A stretch of 12,175 nt of DNA from UBA10427 sp003500135 (GCA_963966275.1 CAWZYQ010000123.1:1-12175), one strand, 5' to 3'. Positions 1 through 7,299 are shown, numbered from the stretch's first letter. Numbers and translations are program-made. The notes: generated from the letters alone by a model not told the origin.

Positions 1-43
1 CTCCTAAGTTAGAAAGTATTATGCTTCCGACGAAGGAGGATTT

Positions 44-172
44 GTTCAACATTGGCTAAGAAAACATAGGGCAGCCAAGGCTTTCGGATTGGTTTGTTCA
101 TTTAGCAAACTTCGGTTTGGTTGGACAGGATATCACTTCGAAAGCCCTGCGTTTCTTAGCCGGGCCGTTGTG
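44..172. repeat. Element A: imperfect palindromic intergenic repeat
   Basis: The core, 54-161, is 108 bp. It aligns without gaps to 5603-5710 (element B) with about 80% identity, and similarity continues a few bases on both sides. Its ends are inverted: GGCTAAGAAAAC at 54-65 pairs with GTTTCTTAGCC at 151-161, and the inner arms GGCTTTCG and CGAAAGCC extend the stem. The whole element could fold as a long interrupted hairpin. It lies upstream of a + strand gene, as does element B. No protein is encoded. It could be a recombination site, an inactive miniature mobile element, or a structured leader; the sequence does not decide. Confidence 0.7.
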
Positions 173-348
173 GCCAATTCCAGAGATTCGGACCAGAAAT
201 CGGGGGACGAAAATTTACCAATTTCTGCTTTTCCAAATTGATTTCATTGGCTAACGTTCGCAATTGGCCACTGAAAATATTGACGAAATTGGCAAAATAT
301 CAGCAAAAAAATGTATACTGATAATCAGCGGGTTAGCGAACGTTAGTC
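171..348. repeat. Nested inverted repeats upstream of the 363-611 gene
   Basis: Several perfect or near-perfect arms are visible. TGGCCAATT (171-179) pairs with AATTGGCCA (262-270), and within it CAGAAAT (194-200) pairs with ATTTCTG (221-227). Overlapping this, GGCTAACGTTCGC (249-261) pairs with GCGAACGTTAGTC (336-348) with one mismatch, and inside that TATCAG (298-303) pairs with CTGATA (318-323). The two large hairpins overlap, so they are alternatives. The GGCTAAC/GTTAGTC ends loosely recall integron attC core sites but do not fit the RYYYAAC/GTTRRRY consensus exactly. Confidence 0.55.
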
Positions 349-362
349 AGATTGAGAAAACA

Positions 363-611
363 ATGAAAACACTTTCGACAATAATATTAATCGGACTATT
401 AACAAGTTCATCGTTCGGCCAAATAAGGACAATTCATGTTTTTGTTGCCCTCTGTGATAATGAACATCAGGGAATTGTCCCGGTTCCAAATACCCTGGGA
501 AACGGAAAAGACCCGAATAGTAACTTATATTGGGGAGCAGCACAGACGTATAATAATTATCAAAAGTGTGGAATTAAAGGGGCACGAAACCTCTTTACAA
601 CAGGATTTTAG
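363..611 (+). pseudogene. Exported protein of unknown function, apparent internal deletion
   Basis: The ATG at 363 begins a signal peptide, MKTLSTIILIGLLTSSSFGQ, typical of Bacteroidota Sec export. An upstream in-frame ATG-less extension runs back to 264 through inverted repeats and is not credible as coding. The mature start, IHVFVALCDNEHQGIVPVP followed by GNGKDPN and LYWGA, matches from memory the N-terminus of a conserved Bacteroidota family of roughly 250-300 residues. The last residues, YNNYQKCGIKGARNLFTTGF, match how that family ends. Only 82 residues remain, so the middle appears to have been lost in frame just after LYWGA. No function is known to me. It may still be translated as a short secreted peptide. 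Alternatively the deletion is an assembly collapse. Confidence 0.6.
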
Positions 612-616
612 AATGA

Positions 617-802
617 TTAACAACTGGCCATAGCAGCGCTTATATGGCATACTGCGCATCCGGGTCATCAAGTCAAGAAATTGTAAATTTGAACATCTTG
701 AAAATCAACTAAAATGCTGGTACCAAAACGGCATGCAACATAGCTACAGATTCTTGTTTTAAACCGTTTAACAATCCAAATATTTACTCAACAAGAATAT
801 AG
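617..802 (+). pseudogene. Possible coding relic in the 612-925 gap
   Basis: One frame reads TTGHSSAYMAYCASGSSSQE and onward to a TAA at 710-712. The same frame then continues as NAGTKTACNIATDSCFKPFN and onward to a TAG at 800-802. The composition, with paired cysteines and Ser/Asn/Tyr-rich residues, resembles the end of a secreted protein with one nonsense codon. There is no start codon in place and no family I recognise. It may be chance. Positions 803-925 hold nothing I can identify. Confidence 0.2.
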
Positions 803-925
803 CTGATGGTGAAGTAGATAACCTGTGCTATCTCCGGTTTACCATCTATTGATTTGAATTTAACGCCCATTCTGCCGCTATTCCTGCAATTAACTGTTAT
901 ATTCAATTTCAAATAGAAAAATAAT

Positions 926-1675
926 ATGAGTCAAAGCATCAATATGGCCGTCCTGATAGATGGTGATAATATTCCTTCTGCCAATGTGAAGGAAATGATG
1001 GAGGAAATCGCCAAATACGGGAACCCCACCATCAAGCGGATATATGGCGACTGGACCCGGCCGGGCATGAACAAATGGAAGAACCTGCTGTTGGAAAATG
1101 CTATCGCGCCCATACAACAATACGGATATACCACTGGAAAAAATGCCACGGATTCGGCAATGATCATAGATGCGATGGATATCCTGTACAGCAATATGGT
1201 TAACGGGTTTTGCCTGGTGTCCAGTGATAGTGATTTCACCCGGCTGGCAACCAGGCTGCGCGAGGCGGGCATGCTCGTGATAGGGATTGGAGAAAAAAAG
1301 ACGCCGGACCCTTTTATTGTGGCGTGCGACAAGTTTATCTACATCGAAATACTGAGAGGTCAATCGGAAGATAAGGTCGAAAAGAAAGAAAAGGACAGCT
1401 CAGGCATAGAAAAGATCAGCAACCGTGTAATCTCCTTAATTTCCTCCTCCATTCGCGATACCTCCGATGACGACGGCTGGGCTTTTCTGGGGGATGTCGG
1501 GAGCCTGATCCAGAAGAAACAACCGAATTTTGACTCAAGAAATTATGGTTATGAGAAACTGACCCAATTGATCAAGGCCATTGGACAGTTTGAAATAGAT
1601 CAGAGGGAAACCTCAAAAAGCAGGCACAAGTTAATATATGTCAAGAACAAAGAGAGCCGACAAAAGAAAAGATAA
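926..1675 (+). CDS. NYN-domain putative ribonuclease with C-terminal OST-HTH (LOTUS) domain
   Basis: A 249-residue protein. Residues 6-140 form a NYN domain (PIN-like nuclease fold, LabA/DUF88 group): strand 1 ends in the acidic motif IDGDN (D12, D14, N15), then KNATDSAMIIDAMD (D76, D82), then SSDSDF (D101, D103). These acidic residues are the expected metal-binding set, so activity on RNA is plausible. A charged linker (about 147-160) leads to residues 162-240, which fit an OST-HTH/LOTUS winged helix, usually an RNA-binding module (GWAFLGDVGSLI, then the ending HKLIYVK). The tail KKR is basic. No signal peptide, so cytoplasmic. The start at 926 sits just before the conserved first strand. 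It is monocistronic: a hairpin follows at 1709-1724 and the next gene starts 91 bp later. Such proteins are proposed to act in RNA turnover; the substrate here is unknown. Confidence 0.85.
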   Translation: MSQSINMAVLIDGDNIPSANVKEMMEEIAKYGNPTIKRIYGDWTRPGMNKWKNLLLENAIAPIQQYGYTTGKNATDSAMIIDAMDILYSNMVNGFCLVSSDSDFTRLATRLREAGMLVIGIGEKKTPDPFIVACDKFIYIEILRGQSEDKVEKKEKDSSGIEKISNRVISLISSSIRDTSDDDGWAFLGDVGSLIQKKQPNFDSRNYGYEKLTQLIKAIGQFEIDQRETSKSRHKLIYVKNKESRQKKR

Positions 1676-1708
1676 AGCCTGACAGTGTCTTTGAGTACTA
1701 TAAAAAAA

Positions 1709-1735
1709 GCTCCGGAAGGGGAGCGGCTTCTATTT
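1709..1735 (+). terminator. Putative terminator after the NYN gene
   Basis: GCTCC (1709-1713) pairs with GGAGC (1720-1724) around a 6-nt loop. It is preceded by a run of A and followed by a moderately T-rich stretch, 34 bp past the NYN stop codon. The stem is short and the T tract is interrupted, so this is a weak call. Confidence 0.4.
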
Positions 1736-1766
1736 ATTATCCGAATACATATAATAATCACAAACT

Positions 1767-2729
1767 ATGAAAGCACTATATTTCGCAATGATCATCACCC
1801 TGGTTTTTTCCTGTACCAAAAGGAGGGAAGTATCCGATAAAACGGGAGATCATGCTGTTGCGGCTGAAGTGGTTGTTCCGGAATTTCAATCGATCCTGGA
1901 TACAAACCACCTGAATGGAGCCATTTTGATCTATGACTTTGCGAATGACAAGTATTACGCCAATGACTTTGATTGGGCAAGGAAAGGGCAGTTGCCCGCT
2001 TCAACCTTCAAAATAGCCAATTCCATCATAGCCCTGGAAACCGGTGTGGTTGAAAACGACAGTACGCTTTTCGAATGGGACGGTGAGAAAAGAGCCCTTA
2101 AGGTATGGGAGCAGGATTTAATCTTCAGGGATGCTTTTCAATATTCCTGTGTTCCCTGTTATCAGCAAGTAGCCCGGAAAATCGGCGTAAAGGCTATGAA
2201 TGCGTATTTGACCAAACTTGATTATGGAAATATGCAGGTCGATTCCACCAACATCGACCGGTTTTGGCTTGAGGGCGCCTCCCGCATCAGCCCTTTTCAG
2301 CAAATTGATTTCCTGAAGCGATTCTATCAATCTGAGTTACCTATTGCAGCGCGCACTGTGAATATTATGAAGAGGCTTATGGTGATTGAGCAGAACGATA
2401 AATATGTTTTACGCGGAAAAACAGGATGGTCGATAAGAAATGGCAATAATAACGGCTGGTTCGTGGGATACATTGAGGCCGGTGGTAAGGTCCATTTTTT
2501 CGCGACCAACGTAGCGCCTGAAGAGCAATTTGATATGGAAATATTTTCGATGATCCGGAAAGAGGCGACGTACAAAGCGCTGGAGGAATTGGGGTTTTGT
2601 AGCATTCCCGGCAGTGGAATAGCAGGTACATGTGTGGAGTGCTTTGGTTTTGGGTTTACTTCCCGCCGCAAAGAAAACAGAGGTCACGCGTTGGCAGGGG
2701 ACCAGGGTATATGCAGTTTAGCCAATTAA
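1767..2729 (+). CDS. Class D (OXA-type) beta-lactamase lipoprotein, with probable readthrough tail
   Basis: The protein is a serine beta-lactamase of the penicillin-recognising superfamily, which opens beta-lactam rings through an acyl-enzyme. The class D motifs are all present in order: PASTFK with nucleophile S79 and K82, YSCV (S127-x-V129), YGN (153-155), the omega-loop tryptophan in FWLEG (W167), and GKTGW (K218-T-G220). Residues 1-16, MKALYFAMIITLVFSC, form a lipoprotein signal with lipidated C16, which places it in the periplasm or at the outer membrane. Class D enzymes normally end near EELG(V/I)L. Here residues from about F277 read through 40 or more unrelated residues. Adding one G to the GGGG at 2591-2594 would restore GVL and a stop, so the tail is probably a frameshift or sequencing artefact. 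Start chosen from the signal peptide. Substrate range and any resistance phenotype cannot be read from sequence. Confidence 0.9.
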   Translation: MKALYFAMIITLVFSCTKRREVSDKTGDHAVAAEVVVPEFQSILDTNHLNGAILIYDFANDKYYANDFDWARKGQLPASTFKIANSIIALETGVVENDSTLFEWDGEKRALKVWEQDLIFRDAFQYSCVPCYQQVARKIGVKAMNAYLTKLDYGNMQVDSTNIDRFWLEGASRISPFQQIDFLKRFYQSELPIAARTVNIMKRLMVIEQNDKYVLRGKTGWSIRNGNNNGWFVGYIEAGGKVHFFATNVAPEEQFDMEIFSMIRKEATYKALEELGFCSIPGSGIAGTCVECFGFGFTSRRKENRGHALAGDQGICSLAN

Positions 2730-2763
2730 GCCCCTGAATTTTTGAATCCAAAAGCAAAGAAAA

Positions 2764-3420
2764 GGGGTCGCAGGTGACAACACCTGCAACGGCTTACTAC
2801 AGACAATCCATCAACCTCTAAACCTCTGAACCTCTGAACTTCTGAACTTCTGAACTTCTGAACCATTGAACTTCTGAACCATTGAACCCTGACCCCTTGA
2901 AGTCATTGATTAAAATACTCGTGTCAGAGACACTGGTAATCATTGAAAAGTTTTCAGCGACTTTTCAGAACACTGAAAACAAAGGGGGTCGCAGGTGACA
3001 ACACCTGCAACGGCATACCACAAACAAACCATCAACCTCTAAACCTCTGAACCTCTGAACTTCTGAACCTCTGAACTTCTTAACCTCTGAACTTCTAAAC
3101 CTCTGAACTTCTAAACCTCTGAACTTCTGAACTTCTGAACCTCTGAACCTCTAAACCTCTGAACCTCTGAACCTCTGAACTTCTGAACCATTGAACTTCT
3201 GAACCATTGAACCCTGACCCCTTGAAGTCATTGATTAAAATACTCGTGTCAGAGACACTGGTAATCATTGAAAAGTTTTCAGCGACTTTTCAGAACACTG
3301 AAAACAAAGGGGGTCGCAGGTGACAACACCTGCAACGGCATACCACAAACAAACCATCAACCTCTAAACTTCTGAACCTCTAAACTTCTGAACCTCTGAA
3401 CTATTGAACCCACCTTTAGA
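2764..3420. repeat. Mosaic tandem macro-repeat with 8-bp minisatellite
   Basis: Three consecutive units start at 2764, 2984 and 3309 (220 bp, 325 bp and partial). Each opens with the block GGGTCGCAGGTGACAACACC and following bases, containing a perfect 7-bp stem GCAGGTG/CACCTGC with loop ACAA (first copy 2770-2787). An array of 8-bp units follows (AACCTCTG, AACTTCTG, AACCATTG and variants), differing in number between units. The first two units then close with a conserved block of about 100 bp carrying GTGTC-AGA-GACAC, GAAAAGT/ACTTTTC and GTTTTCAG/CTGAAAAC inverted repeats. Nothing here is convincingly coding. It fills the gap between the beta-lactamase and a recombinase relic and forms the relic's broken end. 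Confidence 0.9.
2849..3369 (+). repeat. Exact 196-bp direct repeat pair within the macro-repeat
   Basis: Positions 2849-3044 and 3174-3369 are identical base for base, offset 325 bp. The identity covers the end of one 8-bp array, the hairpin-rich spacer, the GCAGGTG hairpin block and the start of the next array. Exact identity of a non-coding segment points to recent unequal crossing-over or duplication of a whole macro-unit. Confidence 0.9.
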
Positions 3421-3752
3421 TTTATTAAATAGTAATATTCATAGATACCGCAGGCGGGTTTGAAGAAAGTCTCGCTCAAATTACGATCCGTTTTCATGGC
3501 GTAGAGGTAGCTATTGATCTCATCGGGCTCCAGATCGAGAGGTGACTTTTTGCAGTACAAACTGATTTGGGCAATGCATCTGGAATAGCTAAAAACCGTA
3601 CTGGGAGAATAACTTTTGATGGTGATTTGTTCTTCAAACTTTCTGATATGACCGGCAAAACCGGGCACATCACGCTAGGCGCGTTCCAATAAAGTTTTCG
3701 AAGAGTTGGGCCGGGTATTCAACCAACCGTGGTTTTTCATTATCTTGCTCAT
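3357..3752 (-). pseudogene. Truncated tyrosine recombinase (N-terminal core-binding domain only)
   Basis: Read on the minus strand, an ATG at 3752 gives MSKIMKNHGWLNTRPNSSKT and further residues before an in-frame TAG at 3675-3677. The same frame reopens at a GTG (3668) as PGFAGHIRKFEEQITIKSYS and continues through SYSRCIAQISLYCKKSPLDL and LYAMKTDRNLSETFFK. That is the SAM-like core-binding domain of a phage/XerD-type tyrosine recombinase. Homology fades after FFK at about 3460, and the frame runs out into the 8-bp repeats. The catalytic domain with its R..HxxR..H..Y residues is absent. It was therefore probably cut by the repeat expansion or by a deletion, and also carries a nonsense codon. 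It has the same orientation as the recombinase at 4598-5513 but a different sequence. Confidence 0.65.
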
Positions 3753-3776
3753 AATAATATAAATTTGATTATGAGC

Positions 3777-3930
3777 TTAATCTACGGTGGCTATTGCACT
3801 TTAGCTACCGGAGGTTGAGTGCAACAATAAATATACGTAATGCGGGGCGATTTGGTAAATTTGAACTTTAAAGCATTTCAAAAAGATTGTAGCAGTTTGA
3901 TAGTGAATCGCTCCGAAATCCCGCACTACG
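3777..3930. repeat. Hairpin-rich intergenic element upstream of the small membrane protein
   Basis: Two structures are visible. First, GGTGGCTA pairs with TAGCTACC (one G-T pair), and TTGCACT pairs with AGTGCAA, within about 3786-3825. Second, TGCGGGGCGATT near 3841-3852 faces AATCGC followed by CCCGCA near 3906-3926, making an interrupted stem around an A/T-rich centre. The layout resembles elements A and B: a long imperfect palindrome shortly before a single + strand gene. I see no coding potential. Confidence 0.45.
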
Positions 3931-3982
3931 CTTATACTTGACCTTTGGCTTCAATGCAATAAAATTCTTAAAACTAGGTACT

Positions 3983-4255
3983 ATGGAAAAGAAAGACTTT
4001 TACAAAATGACTAACGAGGAACTATTAGTCGAGAAAAAAAAGCTGAAGAAATCAAAACTCTTTCATGCAACTGCTATTGGGTTTCTTGCTGGAATACTCA
4101 TATTCGGAGTTATTGCCTGGAGCCTGTCTTCGGAGAAGCATTTTGGATTCCTGATTCCAATGTTGATTCCCGTAGCTTTCATCTACAGATTGCTTAAAAA
4201 CCCAAATAAGAACAAGGAATTAGAAGCTGTCTTGAAAGAACGGGACTTAAGCTAA
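3983..4255 (+). CDS. Small two-helix inner-membrane protein, function unknown
   Basis: The ATG at 3983 gives a 90-residue protein. An upstream in-frame ATG at 3938 would add 15 residues, but the later start fits the charged N-terminus MEKKDFYKMTNEELLVEKKK better. Residues about 3-28 are lysine- and glutamate-rich and probably helical. Two hydrophobic segments follow: HATAIGFLAGILIFGVIAWS (about 29-48) and FLIPMLIPVAFIYRLL (about 56-71). A polar tail, KNPNKNKELEAVLKERDLS, ends the protein. Similar short proteins occur singly in mobile or accessory regions of Bacteroidota, as far as I recall, without assigned function. A hairpin element lies upstream and a strong terminator downstream, so it is a one-gene unit. 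The two hydrophobic helices leave a cytoplasmic N- and C-terminus by the positive-inside rule. Confidence 0.75.
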   Translation: MEKKDFYKMTNEELLVEKKKLKKSKLFHATAIGFLAGILIFGVIAWSLSSEKHFGFLIPMLIPVAFIYRLLKNPNKNKELEAVLKERDLS

Positions 4256-4416
4256 AGAATTAAGGAAAGTAAATTATGAGATAAGAAATAGAATTAATTT
4301 TCCCGTGTTCCAAATTTATAGAACAGGAACAGAAAGATGTTTTGTAGGAAAAACATGGGTTAAAAAAATAAGCACTAAAGCACAACATTTAGCCGAATAG
4401 CTGAAAAAACGTTTAG

Positions 4417-4453
4417 AAAAAGCCTCAAAGGGTGATGGTCTTTGAGGCTTTTT
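4417..4453. terminator. Strong intrinsic terminator, usable in both directions
   Basis: AAAAAGCCTCAAAG (4417-4430) is the exact reverse complement of CTTTGAGGCTTTTT (4440-4453), a perfect 14-bp stem with a 9-nt loop. The T run on the 3' side and the A run on the 5' side make it a rho-independent terminator on either strand. It lies between the + strand membrane-protein gene (ends 4255) and the minus-strand recombinase (ends 4598). Positions 4256-4416 hold nothing I can identify. Confidence 0.85.
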
Positions 4454-4495
4454 AATGGTTGGTTTGGACCTGTTCGTTTTTTCAGTTATTCGTTG

Positions 4496-4590
4496 CCTGC
4501 CTACCTATGGCAGGAATGGATTTTGGAAGCCACGGCTCTGGTGTGGTTGTTTTTCCAGGCAAAGCCATGGGGATCGAACAATGCCTGGAA
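4496..4590. repeat. Two perfect hairpins downstream of the recombinase
   Basis: CCTGCC (4496-4501) pairs with GGCAGG (4509-4514) around a 7-nt loop. TTCCAGGCA (4553-4561) pairs with TGCCTGGAA (4582-4590) around a 20-nt loop, ending 8 bp from the recombinase stop codon. They may act in termination of the minus-strand gene or mark an element end. The + strand frame 4442-4630 over this region shows no protein-like pattern. Confidence 0.5.
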
Positions 4591-4597
4591 GTTTGTC

Positions 4598-5513
4598 TTA
4601 ATCTTTGTTGACATCACCCCGGGCATTTAATTGATCAAAAGGGGATACCAGGGCGGCCCTTTTGCACTCCTGAAGATGGAGGTAAACCATGGTGGTTTCT
4701 ATTTTGGAGTGCCCCAGCAGGGTCTTGATGGTATGCAGGTCTACGCCCTGGTCCAGCAGGTGGGTAGCAAATGAATGTCTTAGACTATGTGCCGAGTACA
4801 TGCCTTTTTCAAAGCCGGCATCGGCCATGGCATTGCGGACGATGACCTGCATGGCACCATTGCCCATGGGCTTGCCGGTCCTTCTTCCTTCAAACAGAAA
4901 GTTTTTCGGGCGGGACTTCAGGTAATAGCTTCTCAGGTCAGGGAGCAGGCTTTCGGGCAGTAGGGTGATGCGGTCCTTGTTGCCCTTGCCTTTGATGACC
5001 TTGACTTCCAGTTTCTTAGAGTCGATACTACTGATCTTCAGGTGCACCATTTCATCCAGGCGCAATCCGGTACCATAGAACATGCCCAGGATGCATTTGT
5101 ACTTCAGGTTTGAGGCGCTGTTGGGCAAGCGCCTGACCTGTTCCTGGTCAAGGATATTGGGAAGTTTGTACTCTCGTCGTGGGTAAAAGGCACTGGGCGC
5201 CACGAAAGGCGCCCTTAGGATGTTTTTGTAAAAGAAGCTACAGGCCTGGGCTACCATGCGGCATTTATCGTATCCGGATGCGAACTGTTTTTTAATAAAG
5301 TTGATGTAGGCAATGATATCCTCCTGGTCGATCAGCGCAGGGTCTTTGTGGTTGTAATAGGAGAAGATGTAGCGGATCTCGCTGGTATAATTGCCACGGC
5401 CCGGGGCGGGTAGTCCTTTGCAGAAAGAAAGCCTGCCAGCTTAAGGAAGGGCCCTTCGGCCTTGGGGTTCAAAGGTACTTTCCCTAAGTCCTTACTTTTT
5501 TAAATTGATTCAT
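4598..5513 (-). pseudogene. Tyrosine recombinase (XerC/D-like integrase), frameshifted in its N-terminal part
   Basis: The open C-terminal part (ATG at 5257, but open back to about 5441) carries the full catalytic set. Numbered from M at 5257 these are R66 in GTGLRLDE, K91 in the KGKGNKDR turn, H157/R160 in HSLRHSFATHLL, H183 in LLGHSK and nucleophile Y192 in VYLHLQ. Upstream, NYTSEIRYIFSYYNHKD and following residues belong to the SAM-like core-binding domain. Two single-base deletions separate this from a start. One near 5393-5397 joins AKDYPPRAV to NYTSEIRY. The other, in the T6 run 5496-5501, joins MNQFKK (ATG at 5513) to KDLGKVPLNP. Repaired length is about 305 residues, normal for the family. 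The ending SPFDQL recalls integrases found beside IS91-type transposases, but no transposase is present. As written it is unlikely to be made full length, unless the indels are sequencing errors. Confidence 0.8.
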
Positions 5514-5572
5514 AATGTATAATTGTTAAATTGAAATATTAATAAATTTAAAATTTAAGGGATTTATATTAA

Positions 5573-5725
5573 ACCTCCACCGGAGGTGTTCGGTTCAGCA
5601 ATGGCCAATAAAACATAGGGCATACAGGGCCTTCAGCATGGTTTGTTCATTTGGCAAACCTCGGTTTCGGAGGACAGGAAATCGCTTCAAAAGTCCTTCG
5701 TTTCTTAGCCGAGGCCGTTGCTGTT
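5573..5725. repeat. Element B: second copy of the element A repeat
   Basis: The core 5603-5710 is 108 bp and aligns gap-free to 54-161. Shared blocks include AAAACATAGGGCA, GGTTTGTTCATTT and CGTTTCTTAGCC. The 5' arm here (GGCCAATAAAAC) no longer pairs well with the 3' arm, so this copy is more decayed as a palindrome than element A. A tight hairpin, ACCTCC-ACC-GGAGGT (5573-5587), precedes it. The element sits 60 bp before the serine hydrolase start and is oriented like element A relative to its downstream gene. The stretch 5514-5572 is very A/T rich and may hold the minus-strand recombinase promoter; no clear Bacteroidota -33/-7 pair is visible. Confidence 0.7.
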
Positions 5726-5769
5726 TGCAAATAATCAGACAATTACGAATAGCTTGAAATTATAGAATC

Positions 5770-7299
5770 ATGAAACATGTTAAAACAATTTTTATTTATC
5801 TGACCATCTTATTGTATGTAGCCTTTAATTCAAAAAGCTACAGTCAGGAAAGCAAATATTCAAAAAGATCATTTATTCAAGAAGTTGATTCTGTTCTTAA
5901 GCTCATAAAAAACAAATGGAACGTTCCCGGGTTAGCCATTGGAGTTGTGAAAGACGGAGAGGTGATTTTCAAAAAGGGCTATGGCTTTAGGAACCTGAAA
6001 TCTCAATTACCTGTCACTACTGAAACATTGTTTTCGACCGGATCTTCCACGAAATCTTTTACAGCTAACGGAATTGGGATACTTGTGGATGAAGGTGGAC
6101 TATCATGGGATGACCGTGTAAAGAAACATCTTCCTGAATTCGAATTAAAAGACAGTCTTTGGAGTGATCAGGCAACCGTTATTGATATTTTAAGCCATAG
6201 GACAGGTTTGCCTGCACATAATATGATGCAATTTGCCATTTGTGATCAATACGGCAGGGACGGAATAGTTGAACGGATAAAATACCTGGATTTATCTGAA
6301 TCATTTCGAACCGTACCGCAATATCAAAACCAAATGTATCAGGTCGCTACAGTGCTTATCGAGAAGCTATCGGGTAAATCATGGGAAGATTTTACAAGAG
6401 AAAGGATACTCGATCCACTGGATATGAAAAATACTACTTTTCCTGGCAGTAATGAATACATTCATTCCAACAATATTGCCACCCGTTATGCATACACACC
6501 AGATGGCAGCTATGTGCCTGCTCGACCTTTGGGAAACATGATGCGGGAAATATCCGGGAGTGGTTCAATCTTCTCAAATGTTGACGACATGTGCAACTGG
6601 CTCATATTTAATATAAATGAAGGAACATTCAAAAACAAACGAATGGTATCACAAGAAGCCATGGGTACCCTTCTCGCCCCTCATATACCCATCTCCAGAA
6701 AGCTTGGAAATACTATGCTGATGCATTCATTTGCTCTTGGGTGGGATGTAATGGCTTATCGGGGCCATTTGCTTTATAATAAACCGGGAGGATACATAGG
6801 CATCACATCACAAGTCGTTTTCATTCCCGATAAAGAAATCGGACTGATCCTTTTCGCCAATCTCCGATCTCAAATGGCTTACTGGATCATCACGTTAGAA
6901 ATTTTAGACCGTCTTTTAGGTTTTGAACCAATGTCCTATGTTGAGAAGGATTGGTCGCAAGAAGAAGGCTATATTGAACGTGTGGTAAAAAATCTTCAAT
7001 CTTTGTCCAAACCTGAGCATACAACTGAACCAACAATACCTTCCAATAAAATGACCGGTAAATACCGAAACAACGGCTATGGCGATTTAAGTGTTTACAT
7101 CAAAGACGGGAATCTTCGATTGAACTATGTTAATGATACAACGCTCATTCATTTTAACGAAAATACGTATCAGTCATTCCAGCTATTTGAGTATAATAAA
7201 TATAAGTTTATCACCAACACAAAAGGAATTGTAACAGGAATAAGCGTACCTTTCGAGTCCAAGGTTAATGATATTGTATTCATGAAAATGGAGAATTAA
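5770..7299 (+). CDS. Exported serine hydrolase, beta-lactamase class C/esterase family
   Basis: A 509-residue intact protein. Residues 1-26 are a signal peptide (ending SKSYSQ), so it is exported. Residues about 36-385 form the penicillin-recognising serine hydrolase fold: GSSTKSFTA holds the S-x-x-K motif (S92, K95), PQYQN the Y-x-N motif (Y185, N187), and KPGGYIGITS stands where this family usually has H-x-G (K338-P-G340), closer to the K-T-G form. From about 425 a small C-terminal beta domain follows (MTGKYRNNGYGDLSVYIKDG and onward to the end), as in many such proteins. Members include esterases, D-aminopeptidases and peptidoglycan or beta-lactam hydrolases; the substrate is not predictable. 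It is unrelated in sequence to the class D enzyme at 1767. It stands alone, 60 bp after element B, with a small hairpin (7302-7317) after its stop. Confidence 0.88.
   Translation: MKHVKTIFIYLTILLYVAFNSKSYSQESKYSKRSFIQEVDSVLKLIKNKWNVPGLAIGVVKDGEVIFKKGYGFRNLKSQLPVTTETLFSTGSSTKSFTANGIGILVDEGGLSWDDRVKKHLPEFELKDSLWSDQATVIDILSHRTGLPAHNMMQFAICDQYGRDGIVERIKYLDLSESFRTVPQYQNQMYQVATVLIEKLSGKSWEDFTRERILDPLDMKNTTFPGSNEYIHSNNIATRYAYTPDGSYVPARPLGNMMREISGSGSIFSNVDDMCNWLIFNINEGTFKNKRMVSQEAMGTLLAPHIPISRKLGNTMLMHSFALGWDVMAYRGHLLYNKPGGYIGITSQVVFIPDKEIGLILFANLRSQMAYWIITLEILDRLLGFEPMSYVEKDWSQEEGYIERVVKNLQSLSKPEHTTEPTIPSNKMTGKYRNNGYGDLSVYIKDGNLRLNYVNDTTLIHFNENTYQSFQLFEYNKYKFITNTKGIVTGISVPFESKVNDIVFMKMEN

Noticed and set aside
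249..348. Integron attC site
   Set aside because: The paired ends GGCTAAC/GTTAGTC do not satisfy the RYYYAAC/GTTRRRY core, and no integron integrase with its extra domain is seen. Kept only as an analogy.
2820..3410. CRISPR array
   Set aside because: The 8-bp units have no regular spacers and the longer units contain internal hairpins and variable arrays; no cas gene is present.
4442..4630. 62-codon + strand open frame
   Set aside because: Begins within the 3' arm of the terminator and crosses two hairpins; composition is not protein-like and no family is recognised.
5380..5460. Alternative start of the recombinase at 5257 as an intact short protein
   Set aside because: The frame stays open and homologous to the core-binding domain well upstream of 5257, so starting there would cut off part of a conserved domain.
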